A DNA stretch of 63,803 nucleotides from an uncultured Anaeroplasmataceae bacterium. Its GTDB lineage: Bacteria > Bacillota_I > Bacilli_A > Acholeplasmatales > Anaeroplasmataceae. Each line of letters starts with the position of its first letter. The first letter of the stretch is position 1. Below the pieces are notes generated by a model. That model was not told the DNA's origin. It saw nothing but the letters and a program-made list of their open reading frames with translations, and did not search any database. Shown in pieces: positions 8,892-17,649 of this stretch. The stretch is taken from NCBI GenBank assembly GCA_949840955.1, contig CATKXV010000004.1, forward strand, positions 1-63,803, read 5' to 3'. The position numbers and the translations under genes were made by a program.

Positions 8892-9465
8892 GAAGGTTTC
8901 GCTCCGCCTCAGTTTCTCTTAAATAATTTGGAACAAGAAGTCTAGGCTCCTCTACCCTTTCCTTCCATTTTAAAATTTTCAAAGGGTTTACCTTATATTC
9001 ATTTTCATTCACAGAAAAATCATATTCATGCTGCTGGAGAAGCTTCTTTTCTATTAAAGCCTCTAAAGCTACATATTGATTGGTACATGTGTTTATAATA
9101 CAGCCAAAGCAATTTCCTCTTCTTGCATCTATACTAGCTAAAACAAGTCCATCATACCCACTAGCCATAAGCTTTAATGTAGATATTTGAAAAAGCTGAA
9201 TATCCTCCTTTAACGTAGCTATCATCTTTCCCACGGTTACAGCCATACGAACTCCAGTATATGAGCCTGGTCCTATTCCCACAATAACCTGATTCAAATC
9301 TTCTAAAGCTATATTTCCCTTTTTACAAGCTTGTTCAATCTCGACTAAAATTACACGTGCATGATCCTGCTTCCCTGGAACATAAGATTCATATATAATT
9401 TCCTCATCAAAGCATAGAGCTGTATATAATACATGGGTAGCTGAATCTATAATTAACGTTCTCAT
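8884..9465 (-). CDS. tsaB: tRNA threonylcarbamoyladenosine biosynthesis protein TsaB
   Basis: TsaB is the non-catalytic partner of TsaD in making t6A at position 37 of ANN-decoding tRNAs. The 193-residue protein has the ASKHA-fold start MRTLIIDSATHVLYTAL and the conserved GIGPGSYTGVRMAV segment near residue 65. It overlaps tsaE at its start (4 bp) and rimI at its end. It is slightly shorter than the 220-230 residues common in the family. TsaD is not in this window. Confidence 0.93.
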   Translation of the reverse strand: MRTLIIDSATHVLYTALCFDEEIIYESYVPGKQDHARVILVEIEQACKKGNIALEDLNQVIVGIGPGSYTGVRMAVTVGKMIATLKEDIQLFQISTLKLMASGYDGLVLASIDARRGNCFGCIINTCTNQYVALEALIEKKLLQQHEYDFSVNENEYKVNPLKILKWKERVEEPRLLVPNYLRETEAERNLHD

Positions 9466-9908
9466 AATTGCTGTACCACCTTTTCATAACGACTTCCCTT
9501 AGCTATTATTTCTATTTCCCGTTCCAATTCACTTATTCTTTTTATAGTAACTTCTAAATACTCCTCAGGTAAAATTTCTTCAATCTGATGTGGCCATTCA
9601 ATTACACATACACCATCAGACTCAATATATTCCTCTAGGTCGAAATCGTTATTTAACCCCTCAAGACGATATAAGTCTAAATGATATAAACGATACTCTC
9701 CTTGGTATTCCTTTACAATAGTAAAGGTAGGAGAATTGATTGTTTTAGTAACACCTAAGCCCTCTCCTATTCCCTTAGTTATCGTAGTTTTTCCCGCAGA
9801 TAAATCTCCTGTAAGAAGAACTACATCCTTTGGCTTCAGTAAAGCTCCGATTCTTTTCCCTAAGGATATAGTTTCAGCTGCATTTGCTGTATTATAGCAT
9901 TTTTTCAT
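9462..9908 (-). CDS. tsaE: tRNA threonylcarbamoyladenosine biosynthesis ATPase TsaE
   Basis: TsaE is the P-loop ATPase that regulates the TsaBDE complex for t6A. The 148-residue protein has Walker A GDLSAGKTT (residues 34-42), the family segment SPTFTIVKEY, then HLDLYRLE and VCVIEWPH (Walker B region). It is the first gene of tsaE-tsaB-rimI-ybaK, with overlapping junctions throughout. Confidence 0.94.
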   Translation of the reverse strand: MKKCYNTANAAETISLGKRIGALLKPKDVVLLTGDLSAGKTTITKGIGEGLGVTKTINSPTFTIVKEYQGEYRLYHLDLYRLEGLNNDFDLEEYIESDGVCVIEWPHQIEEILPEEYLEVTIKRISELEREIEIIAKGSRYEKVVQQL

Positions 9909-9970
9909 AATATCACCGTATATAAGTATATCACAAATGATGAGAAAAGCGTATGCTTTTTTCTAAATTT

Positions 9971-9999
9971 AAAAAGCCCAATTCTAAAAAGAATTGAGC
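9971..9999 (-). terminator. Terminator after the COG0523 pair
   Basis: A 10-bp stem with one G-U pair and a 4-nt loop (9976-9999) is followed on the minus strand by five U (9971-9975). It separates the COG0523 operon from tsaE. Confidence 0.8.
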
Positions 10000-10007
10000 C
10001 ATTAGCA

Positions 10008-10928
10008 CTAAAAGGTTAAAACCTGATCTTCTTCCTTAGGAAGCTTATTTACTTTTTTTGCATGAAGCATAATAACCTCTTCTTCAGCAATTTTAGAAAA
10101 TTCGTGAGTCACATAGCACTCTAGATAAATACAATCTCCAATTGCCACCATTGGCGTCACATCCTTAACCTCATACCCTAAAAACTGAATATCATTTTCA
10201 CAGCAGGTCATTACATTTCTTCCTACGACAATAGAATCCTCCAGTATATCGCGAACAAAGGTCTTAAACCGAATTGTTTTTCCTAAGTATTTTTCATAAT
10301 GATCAAATACATCTATATACCAAGTCGGATAATCGCTATCCTCTAAAAGGATTGTATCCTTCGTAATATCATAAGGTAAATCCTCATCAAGCATAGATGT
10401 AAGCTGCCCATTTTTCCCTTCAAAGCCAATTTGACATTCCTGATTTAAAACACGAATCTGTCTTCTATAGCTAGCAAGCTCACTTACTCCATCACAGCGA
10501 TTAAAAATGATTAAAGAGGATAATTTAACTAAATTATTAAATGCCTGACGCATATTACTAAAATAAACTCCAAAGGTAGATGCATCAATTAAAGTAACCT
10601 GTTGATATACAGGCATATATTCAGGAAATTCCAAATGATCCATATTAAAAAAGCTATTATACTCTAAGACAATTTGAACTGGCTTAAATTCTTCATCTAA
10701 TTGAAAAAACAATTCTGCATTCAAATCCTCTTCCTTATGCACATAATGAATATGAACCTCATATTCCTTCAGCCATGCCTTTTCGTACTCAACTTCCCCT
10801 TCCTCACAAACAACAAGTAAAGTTGAGCCAGATTGATAGGAAACATTGTTTTCTATGATTTCCTTAATTAGTGTAGTCTTTCCACTTTCTATTAAACCAT
10901 TAACAATAAATATAGGTACCTCAATCAT
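10008..10928 (-). CDS. COG0523/CobW-type GTPase without the CxCC motif
   Basis: 306-residue P-loop protein; NGLIESGKTTLI near residue 10 is the Walker A, and FNRCD (near residue 160) sits where the guanine-specificity motif is expected. The fold pattern resembles G3E GTPases, but the metal-binding GCxCC motif of COG0523 is missing and the Walker B region reads LEYNS. The C-terminus (about 215-306) is an extra domain with a Cys pair (MTCCEND). It lies 9 bp downstream of a clear CobW-type gene, so the two proteins probably work together in metal or cofactor delivery. Substrate unknown. Confidence 0.75.
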   Translation of the reverse strand: MIEVPIFIVNGLIESGKTTLIKEIIENNVSYQSGSTLLVVCEEGEVEYEKAWLKEYEVHIHYVHKEEDLNAELFFQLDEEFKPVQIVLEYNSFFNMDHLEFPEYMPVYQQVTLIDASTFGVYFSNMRQAFNNLVKLSSLIIFNRCDGVSELASYRRQIRVLNQECQIGFEGKNGQLTSMLDEDLPYDITKDTILLEDSDYPTWYIDVFDHYEKYLGKTIRFKTFVRDILEDSIVVGRNVMTCCENDIQFLGYEVKDVTPMVAIGDCIYLECYVTHEFSKIAEEEVIMLHAKKVNKLPKEEDQVLTF

Positions 10929-10937
10929 ATCCTACCT

Positions 10938-12170
10938 CTAAAATAACGCTTTGATTTTTTGTTCATCCATGTTTGAACCAATAACACATATTTTCCCTAT
11001 CGGTCTAGCATCACAAGTAACAATAGAAACCTCGTCCGGAGTTACATTAAATTCAAACCATTTTCCATCGGATGAAGCTAAAACACCCTTTGCTCGAACA
11101 ACCAATCCATACTTCCCAGCAGCAAGCAAATCCAAAAGCTTTTGAAACTCATTCCTATCATATTTCTTACTCGTTTCAAAGCCAACAGAGGTAAATATTT
11201 CATCTGCATGGTGATGATGGTGTCCACAGCCACATTCTTCATCGTGGTGATGGTGGTGTTCACAGCCGCATTCTTCATCGTGGTGATGATGATGCTCACA
11301 GCCACATTCTTCATCGTGGTGATGATGCTGCTCACAGCCGCATTCCTCATCATGGTGATGATGATGCTCACAGCCGCATTCCTCATCGTGGTGATGGTGG
11401 TGTTCACAGCCGCATTCCTCATCGTGGTAATGGTGGTGTTCACAGCCGCATTCCTCATCGTGGTAATGGTGGTGTTCACAGCCGCATTCTTCATCGTGGT
11501 GATGATGGTGTCCACAGCCGCATTCTTCATCATGATGATGCTCATGCTCCAGCTCTTTAAATAATTCCTGTAAAAAATCGTCGTGAATGCCTTCATAGGC
11601 CTTGAATAATTCTTCATTAGATAATTCAAAAATAGGTGTAGTAACAAGAACAGCATCCGTATTATATTCTCTAATAATTTCTAAAGCCTCTTCCTTCTTT
11701 TCCTCTGAGGCTACATCAGTTCTAGAAAGGATTATTGTATGTGCTGCTTTGATTTGGTCTAAAAAGAACTCTCCAAAATTCTTGGTATACATTTTGGCCT
11801 TCTTTACATCCACTAAGCAAACTAATGCATTCAAATTTGCTGCAAGCTTAGCATCATCTACTGCTTTAATGATGTCTGAAAGCTTACCTACACCAGATGG
11901 TTCAATCAATATCCGATCTGGCTGAAATTTCTCAACAACCTCATTTAAGGATTTAGAAAAGTCTCCAAAAAGGCTACAGCAAATACATCCTTGAGAAAGC
12001 TCTTTAATATCTATATGGCTATCCGCTAAAAGGTCCGAATCAACTGAAACCTCACCAAATTCATTTTCTATTAATACAACCCTTTCATTTTTCATATTAG
12101 ATTCTAATAAACGCTTAATAAATGTAGTTTTTCCAGCACCTAAAAAGCCTGAAATAATATCTATTTTCAT
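10938..12170 (-). CDS. COG0523 metallochaperone GTPase with nine His/Cys repeats
   Basis: CobW/G3E-family GTPase. GFLGAGKTT (8-16) is Walker A, GCICC (61-65) is the family metal site, IEPSG (89-93) is Walker B-like, and SRTD (149-152) is the specificity motif. Residues about 209-327 are nine near-perfect copies of a 12-residue unit of type HHHHHDEECGCE, giving dozens of His and 18 Cys. The CobW C-terminal domain follows. Relatives deliver Zn, Co or Ni, often under metal limitation. The repeat could store or buffer metal. A possible promoter lies at 12197-12225 (TTTAAA, 17 bp, TATAAT). The metal is not determinable here. Confidence 0.9.
   Translation of the reverse strand: MKIDIISGFLGAGKTTFIKRLLESNMKNERVVLIENEFGEVSVDSDLLADSHIDIKELSQGCICCSLFGDFSKSLNEVVEKFQPDRILIEPSGVGKLSDIIKAVDDAKLAANLNALVCLVDVKKAKMYTKNFGEFFLDQIKAAHTIILSRTDVASEEKKEEALEIIREYNTDAVLVTTPIFELSNEELFKAYEGIHDDFLQELFKELEHEHHHDEECGCGHHHHHDEECGCEHHHYHDEECGCEHHHYHDEECGCEHHHHHDEECGCEHHHHHDEECGCEQHHHHDEECGCEHHHHHDEECGCEHHHHHDEECGCGHHHHHADEIFTSVGFETSKKYDRNEFQKLLDLLAAGKYGLVVRAKGVLASSDGKWFEFNVTPDEVSIVTCDARPIGKICVIGSNMDEQKIKALF
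11190..11546 (-). repeat. 36-bp tandem repeat encoding the His/Cys array
   Basis: Nine direct in-frame copies of a 36-bp unit, nearly identical at the DNA level, encode the 12-residue His5-Asp-Glu-Glu-Cys-Gly-Cys unit. Variants are mainly single-base (H to Y, H to Q, E to G). Copies adjoin without spacers, so this is a coding minisatellite and not a CRISPR array. The copy number is likely to vary. Confidence 0.95.
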
Positions 12171-12250
12171 ATTTATTTTCTCCTTTTCCTTTTATTATTA
12201 TATCTCAATTTTTTATAATTTTAAATGCTTCCTTTAGCTTTTTTTCTATT

Positions 12251-13222
12251 TTATACATACTCATTTCGATTTCCCCAATACAAATAGAGCATAAAAGTAA
12301 GTAAAGGAATAAAGCTGAACCATGGCATGGAATAATTCACCATAAAATCAAAAAACACAATAACAGCAAAATCTAAAGCTAGGAATAATATCATACACAA
12401 TAATGCAATAGGAATAGCTATCCAAGGCTTTTTTTTAGAGTAACAAAGAGCGTTAACTAAAATATAAAAGGCTAGAAAAATAAAACCATTCACTGCCACA
12501 CCCGATATAAAATATTTTGGCATTACATATATGGTCACGCCTAATAACGCTATTGCTCCTACGCTTTGAAGAAGAAATATGTAGCGCTTATGAATAAAGG
12601 AAAGCCCCGATAAGATTAAAATTCCCAATAAAATATAACCATAGCTTCGGTCTAGGCTTATTCGAAAAATATGAAGCCCTAGAGTAAAGACCAGAATCGT
12701 ATATATTCCTAAAAGTGTAAGTGCACAGGTAGGAACAATCCATCTTTTTGGGCTTTTAGGCTGAGGTTCTATCGCCTCTACTCTATCCTCTAAGGGATGG
12801 ACCTTTAAAGATTCTTCATCTTTTTCAGAAGAGGTATCCTCTATTTTTTCATCCAATATTTCTGCTTGAAAGCATTCTAAGGATAAAGCCTCCTGAAGAC
12901 TCAGATAAGACTCCTCAAAAGTATAATCCTCATAAAGCTGCCAATTGGTTTCATCCAGTGTAATAAAAACCATCTTTTTTTGCAAGCTTTTAGCCAATTG
13001 AATTTGGTATACTACCCAATCATCTCGTAGGCACTTTTCACTTAAAAGGCATAAAACGATACGAGAATTGCTAATCTGCTCAGAAATTACTTGTTTCCAA
13101 TTCGCACCCCTTGGAACAAATTGATCAAACCAGACCTTATAATGAAGAGCCTTCAATTCTCTATAATATTCAATTGCTTTCGCGCGATTATGCACTTTAT
13201 AGGAAATAAAAATATCATTCAT
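12251..13222 (-). CDS. Membrane-anchored TIR-domain protein, catalytic Glu replaced by Gln
   Basis: Residues 1-115 form a TIR domain: MNDIFISY start, VWFDQFVPRGANW, then LLSEKCLRDDWVVYQ. The position that carries the NADase catalytic Glu in active TIRs (S-x-W-x-x-x-E) is Gln73, so hydrolase activity is doubtful. An acidic linker (about 116-165) is followed by six hydrophobic segments (about 168-320), giving a membrane protein with a cytosolic TIR. It starts 23 bp after the FtsX-type permease gene and appears to be the last gene of that operon. It may be a signalling or scaffold protein for the transporter, or part of a defence module. Function unknown. Confidence 0.8.
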   Translation of the reverse strand: MNDIFISYKVHNRAKAIEYYRELKALHYKVWFDQFVPRGANWKQVISEQISNSRIVLCLLSEKCLRDDWVVYQIQLAKSLQKKMVFITLDETNWQLYEDYTFEESYLSLQEALSLECFQAEILDEKIEDTSSEKDEESLKVHPLEDRVEAIEPQPKSPKRWIVPTCALTLLGIYTILVFTLGLHIFRISLDRSYGYILLGILILSGLSFIHKRYIFLLQSVGAIALLGVTIYVMPKYFISGVAVNGFIFLAFYILVNALCYSKKKPWIAIPIALLCMILFLALDFAVIVFFDFMVNYSMPWFSFIPLLTFMLYLYWGNRNEYV

Positions 13223-13245
13223 CTTGAAAACTCCATATTCTAAAA

Positions 13246-15702
13246 TTATTCTACTGCCTTTAAAGATTCAACCATCTTAATTTTCTTTAATTTAGGTATA
13301 AAAAACAATAAAACGATAGAAACAAAAACAGCTGTAATTAAAAATGCATATAAGAAATTTATTGCATGAATGGTTACAGAAAAGCATTGTCCTGGACTAG
13401 AAATCTGCTTCATTACAAATAAATTTAACAAAGGACCCAATCCAAACCCAAATAGGATTCCTAGAACACTCATCATAAGGATTTCTCTATAAATATAGCC
13501 CAATACCTCTTTTCTTTGGTATCCTAGCACCTTTAATGTTGCTATTTCTTTAACTCGTTCATTAATATTAATATTCGTTAAATTATAAATCACAATAATA
13601 GCCAATAATCCGGAGCAAAAGATGATCAGCAATATTACAAGGTCAATTCCATTGGTAAGAGATTCATAAAGTTCCTTTGTAGAGGACAAATCTGTTACTG
13701 CTTGAAAGCCCTTTGTATCATATATGCTTTGAACTAATGCATCATAATTCAAGCGATCCTTTGGTCCAAGCTGTATCAGCATTGTATTGACATCCTTTAC
13801 TTCACTCTTCATAATGATATAATTATCAATATAGCATGTAAATATACCTGCTACAATAAATTCCTTACTCCTGTTGCCAATATCTATTGTAAGCTTACTT
13901 TGATTTCGAAGATGAAATACATCAGCCAGCTGTGAGGAAATAAGAACTCCATGTTCAGGTAACTGCTCCACCTCTAAATTCATATAGTCTAAAATAGAAT
14001 CATCTGTATAAAGAACCTGAACAGCATACTCCTTATTCTTTTGTACGCTGCCTTCCTCTTTATATAAATATAATTGTTTGCTATCTGTAAAATAATCAAC
14101 CTGCACTTTTTCTTGAACCTGGATAGAAAAATCATACTGTATAATATCCTCAAATTGAACAACTGATGCTGCATTTAAGGAATCTCTTAGACCTAGACCT
14201 ACAAGCATCAATGCTGTACATCCTCCAATTCCAACAATCATCATAATTAAATTTCTTTTAAAACGAAAAATATTACGAATAGAGGATTTATGCTTAAATT
14301 TAAGTCTTTTCCAGAAAAATCCAATACGCTCTAATACAATACGCTTTCCAGCCTTTGGAGCCTTAGGCACCAGTAAGGCATTCGGCTTTTCTGATAAAGC
14401 CCTTAGACATACAAAAATCATGACTATAAAAATTGTTAAACTCATACTTAACGTAGATAAAAGAACAATTCCAGCATGCCATGAGAAGACTCCCTGTGGC
14501 ATAATAAATAAAGAGCCATAACAAAAATAGATAGCCATAGGTATACCATAAACACCTAAGAAAAGCCCCGCTAAAGATCCTATAATACATGCAAATAGTG
14601 CATATATAAAATACTTATTCAAAATTCGAAGGTTTGAAAAGCCTAAGGATTTTAAGGTTCCCATAGAGGCTCTATCCTCTTGAACCAATCGACTAATCGA
14701 GGTTAAAGCAATAAGCGCTGCAATAAAAAAGAAAAAGAACGGAAAGACTACAGCTACTTTATCTACCTTATTTGAATTTTCATTAAAGGAAATATAGCTT
14801 AAATTACTTTTTCTATTTAATACATACCACTTCGTTTCAGAAAATTGCTCATCTACTTTTTTCTTTATTTCCTCCTTTTGGCTTTCTAATATGGAATCTA
14901 TCATAAAGGATGGAATTGAAGCATTTTCTTCTAAAAGCTTTCTCGCCTCTAGATAGGCCTCCTCATATAAAGCATTCATTCGATTCTCTATATAAGAAAT
15001 AGACAAATCAACCAATTGATTTTCATAGGGTTCAATAAATTTAAAATAGTCATTTTTAAAAGAATGATATTGCTTAGCCCCTTGGATTGTTATGACAATA
15101 TCCGTGATAGGTATAGAAGAAATTTCTGCATTGATGTAAACAATCATATCTAGGATGCCGTTACCAATTTGAGTGGATTCTTGCATCCGGTAATAATATA
15201 CAGGTGTATTACAAATACCAACAATGGTATAGGATTTCTCATTGACCTCTATAACTTCTCCTATTGGATTCTTATCTAAAAATACACCCATATTATGAAC
15301 AACACACTCTGAAGAATCTTTAGGAAATCTTCCCGATAGCATTTCAACCTGATTCACATGGGAGGGAAATGCCCCTAAAATGGTTCTAGCAGAAATCTCC
15401 TTATCCTTATAAATGGTTTTATAATCCATAGCAGAAAAGCCTTCTATTTCTTCTATTCCATAAACAGCTTCTTTTAATGAATCCATATCACTTGAAGAAA
15501 AGCCAATTGTACTTTTCAGTTGTATATCAAACAGATTTGAATTGTCATAATATTGATCCATAGACCCCTGTAGGTCTGGAGTTGAAGACAATAGCCCAAT
15601 CAAAAAACCAACGCCTAATGCCATAATCGCAACGATAGCAATTAATCTTGTGAAATTTTTCTTAAAATCTCGAAATATGGTTTTAATGAATGTCCTTTTC
15701 AT
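13246..15702 (-). CDS. FtsX-family ABC transporter permease
   Basis: 818-residue MacB/FtsX-type permease: an N-terminal membrane segment (about 18-40), a large extracytoplasmic region (about 45-310), three membrane segments (about 318-435), then a second unit with another extracytoplasmic domain and C-terminal membrane segments (about 680-810). The repeated motif at the two cores (MGTLKSLGFS and IATLKVLGYQ) is typical of FtsX domains. It lies 4 bp after the ATPase gene. Such complexes export lipoproteins, peptides or drugs, or transmit mechanical signals across the membrane; the substrate is unknown. Confidence 0.9.
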   Translation of the reverse strand: MKRTFIKTIFRDFKKNFTRLIAIVAIMALGVGFLIGLLSSTPDLQGSMDQYYDNSNLFDIQLKSTIGFSSSDMDSLKEAVYGIEEIEGFSAMDYKTIYKDKEISARTILGAFPSHVNQVEMLSGRFPKDSSECVVHNMGVFLDKNPIGEVIEVNEKSYTIVGICNTPVYYYRMQESTQIGNGILDMIVYINAEISSIPITDIVITIQGAKQYHSFKNDYFKFIEPYENQLVDLSISYIENRMNALYEEAYLEARKLLEENASIPSFMIDSILESQKEEIKKKVDEQFSETKWYVLNRKSNLSYISFNENSNKVDKVAVVFPFFFFFIAALIALTSISRLVQEDRASMGTLKSLGFSNLRILNKYFIYALFACIIGSLAGLFLGVYGIPMAIYFCYGSLFIMPQGVFSWHAGIVLLSTLSMSLTIFIVMIFVCLRALSEKPNALLVPKAPKAGKRIVLERIGFFWKRLKFKHKSSIRNIFRFKRNLIMMIVGIGGCTALMLVGLGLRDSLNAASVVQFEDIIQYDFSIQVQEKVQVDYFTDSKQLYLYKEEGSVQKNKEYAVQVLYTDDSILDYMNLEVEQLPEHGVLISSQLADVFHLRNQSKLTIDIGNRSKEFIVAGIFTCYIDNYIIMKSEVKDVNTMLIQLGPKDRLNYDALVQSIYDTKGFQAVTDLSSTKELYESLTNGIDLVILLIIFCSGLLAIIVIYNLTNININERVKEIATLKVLGYQRKEVLGYIYREILMMSVLGILFGFGLGPLLNLFVMKQISSPGQCFSVTIHAINFLYAFLITAVFVSIVLLFFIPKLKKIKMVESLKAVE

Positions 15703-15706
15703 CTCA

Positions 15707-16408
15707 TCACCACTCTATCTCTTCTATTGGAAGAGGATTGTCATTATAGTACTCTTCCTCTACAACGCCATTTTTCACACGAATCACATGGTCTGCCATT
15801 TTCGTAATCGCTGCATTATGAGTGATTACAATAACTGTTTTAGATGTTTGTCTACATGTATCATGTAGCAGCTTTAATATACTTTTCCCTGTTAAATAAT
15901 CTAAAGCTCCTGTAGGCTCATCGCATAATAAGATTTTAGGATTTTTCGCAATTGCTCTTGCGATACTTACCCTCTGCTGTTCTCCTCCAGATAGCTGAGC
16001 AGGAAAGTTATTTAACCTTTCCTCTAGTCCTACAGATTTTAATACTTCAAGAGGATCTAAAGGATTTTTACTAATTTCTACTGCAATTTCTATGTTTTCT
16101 AAGGCTGTTAAATTAGGCATTAAGTTGTAAAATTGAAATACAAAGCCAACATCATATCTTCTGTAATTGGTCAGCTCGCGTTCATTCAGCTGGCTAACCC
16201 TTGCTCCATCAACCACAATATCCCCTGAATCACAGCTTTCCATTCCACCTAAAAGATTAAGTATTGTTGTTTTACCAGCTCCGGATGGCCCAACAATAAC
16301 ACAAAATTCTTTTTCCTTTATCGTAAAGGATACTCCATTATTTGCAATGATTTCTTGATCTCCCATATGATATTTTTTAATCACATTATCAAAAGTTACA
16401 TATTCCAT
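15707..16408 (-). CDS. ABC transporter ATP-binding protein (LolD/MacB type)
   Basis: ATPase partner of the following permease. Motifs: GPSGAGKTT (Walker A, near residue 39), LSGGEQQRVSIARA (signature), LLCDEPTGALD (Walker B) and the switch His in VITHN. The length of 233 residues is normal. I place the start at ATG 16408, because GGAGGAG lies just upstream; an earlier ATG at 16423 overlaps this ribosome site. First gene of a three-gene operon with the FtsX permease and TIR protein. Confidence 0.93.
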   Translation of the reverse strand: MEYVTFDNVIKKYHMGDQEIIANNGVSFTIKEKEFCVIVGPSGAGKTTILNLLGGMESCDSGDIVVDGARVSQLNERELTNYRRYDVGFVFQFYNLMPNLTALENIEIAVEISKNPLDPLEVLKSVGLEERLNNFPAQLSGGEQQRVSIARAIAKNPKILLCDEPTGALDYLTGKSILKLLHDTCRQTSKTVIVITHNAAITKMADHVIRVKNGVVEEEYYNDNPLPIEEIEW

Positions 16409-16604
16409 AAATATCTCCTCCATTACCTAAAGTATTCTTCTTAATTATACAATAAAGGAAAGCTTATTTCTATTCCTCATTTAATTATATCATAAAATTA
16501 TGTGATTTTTTTGGGAACATTCCTATTTTCTGTGAAAGATTCCTTAAGCAATTATCATCCGAATAAAATTGCTTTGACAAGAATACATTTAACTAGGTGA
16601 TTTA

Positions 16605-17252
16605 ATGAAAAAAGCATCCATAGTAACGTTCTTTGTCGTAATGATATTAAGCATATTTATTAGCTCTGCCCATACATCAGATACAATCCTGTCCATTTAT
16701 ATTGATCCTGGACATGGGGGATATGACGGAGGTGCTTGTGTAGGAGAGGTCAAGGAGTCTGTTTTAACACTTGAAATATCGAAAAAGCTAAAAGAGGTCA
16801 TGGAAAAAAATGGAATCAACGTACTTCTTACAAGGGAAACGGAAGAGGATTTAAGTGAAGACGAATTCATAAAAAGAGAGGATATGCTGAAACGGATAAA
16901 TCTGATTAATCAATCTTCTGCTTGTCTTGCAGTTTCAATCCATTTAAATAAATTTAGTATGGAGCGATATAAAGGCTCTCAGGTATTCTATAGTAATATC
17001 AATGAAAATAATAAGCTGTTAGCTCAAAATATTCAATCAAGCCTCAAAGAATATTTAAAGAATACAGACCGAAAGATTGTTTCAAGGGATAATATATTTT
17101 TATTAAATAAAGTTACAAAGCCCTGCTGTATCATTGAATGTGGATTTATGTCAAACAAAGAGGAACTATCCTTACTCCAATCAGAGGATTATCAATATAA
17201 GCTTGCTCATGCTATCTTTTATGGCATTGAGGATTATCTAAAGCTATATTAA
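16605..17252 (+). CDS. cwlD: N-acetylmuramoyl-L-alanine amidase, CwlD-like
   Basis: Secreted Zn amidase (Amidase_3). Residues 1-25 form a signal/anchor segment. Zn ligands are visible in DPGHGGYDGG (His near 38), LEISKKL (Glu), SIHLN (His near 106) and the catalytic Glu in CIIECGF. At 215 residues it matches CwlD, which helps make muramic-delta-lactam in the spore cortex; this suggests a spore former but is not proof. It stands alone on the plus strand and ends in a terminator shared with the convergent PII-like gene. Confidence 0.82.
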   Translation: MKKASIVTFFVVMILSIFISSAHTSDTILSIYIDPGHGGYDGGACVGEVKESVLTLEISKKLKEVMEKNGINVLLTRETEEDLSEDEFIKREDMLKRINLINQSSACLAVSIHLNKFSMERYKGSQVFYSNINENNKLLAQNIQSSLKEYLKNTDRKIVSRDNIFLLNKVTKPCCIIECGFMSNKEELSLLQSEDYQYKLAHAIFYGIEDYLKLY

Positions 17253-17253
17253 A

Positions 17254-17294
17254 AAAACCAGCCAGAGTAGTACTCTACTCTTTTGGCTGGTTTT
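17254..17294. terminator. Bidirectional terminator between cwlD and the PII-like operon
   Basis: Inverted repeat with outer arms AAAACCAGCCA and TGGCTGGTTTT and an inner 6-bp stem. It has a U run on either strand (seven on the minus strand, four on the plus). The stop codon of the minus-strand gene lies inside it. Confidence 0.85.
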
Positions 17295-17649
17295 CAGCTG
17301 TTTCTTCTTTTTCAGCTTCCTTAACAACAGGTGTAGATAATCCAACAACATCCTCAACTGGAATACTAAAGGCAATTCCTTGAGCTGGTGTATTTAATCC
17401 TACACTTTTATATATCGCATGGAGAATATCATCCTTTATATCCTTATTTACTAAAATAAGAACAATTTCCTTTTCTGGCTGAATGGAAATATTAAAGAGC
17501 TTTTCTGCATCCTCTCTTGCCGTACCACGTGCATTCAGCACCGTGCCTCCACCAGCACCACATTCTCTAGCCGCAGACATAACACTGTCTGAAAAGCCAG
17601 CATCTACAATACAAAAAATTAATTCAAATGTTCCATTCATTTCATTCAC
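17275..17649 (-). CDS. PII-like signalling protein 1 (DUF1538-associated)
   Basis: 124-residue protein with a PII-type fold pattern: an N-terminal strand FELIFCIVDAGF, the B-loop-like segment GAGGGTVLNARGT (about 31-43), EKEIVLILVNK and the end strand GIAFSIPVEDVVGL. It has a charged 20-residue tail. PII proteins sense nucleotides or metabolites and gate membrane transporters. It overlaps a second PII-like gene by 8 bp, downstream of a DUF1538 membrane protein. Ligand unknown. Confidence 0.8.
   Translation of the reverse strand: MNEMNGTFELIFCIVDAGFSDSVMSAARECGAGGGTVLNARGTAREDAEKLFNISIQPEKEIVLILVNKDIKDDILHAIYKSVGLNTPAQGIAFSIPVEDVVGLSTPVVKEAEKEETAENQPKE

Noticed and set aside
11190-11546. Possible CRISPR array
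   Set aside because: Units adjoin with no spacers, and the period preserves one reading frame with a clear protein pattern.
11078-11656. Long antisense and alternate-frame ORFs across the His/Cys repeat (for example 11142-11564 on the plus strand)
   Set aside because: They arise because the 36-bp repeat is a multiple of three and lacks stops in other frames. They have no ribosome site, and the COG0523 frame carries all domain motifs.
16560-16604. Sporulation sigma-E or sigma-G promoter before cwlD
   Set aside because: An ATA-N16-AATACATT-like match exists, but it would place the start of transcription at the ribosome site. A TTGACA in the same stretch also lacks a -10 at proper spacing.
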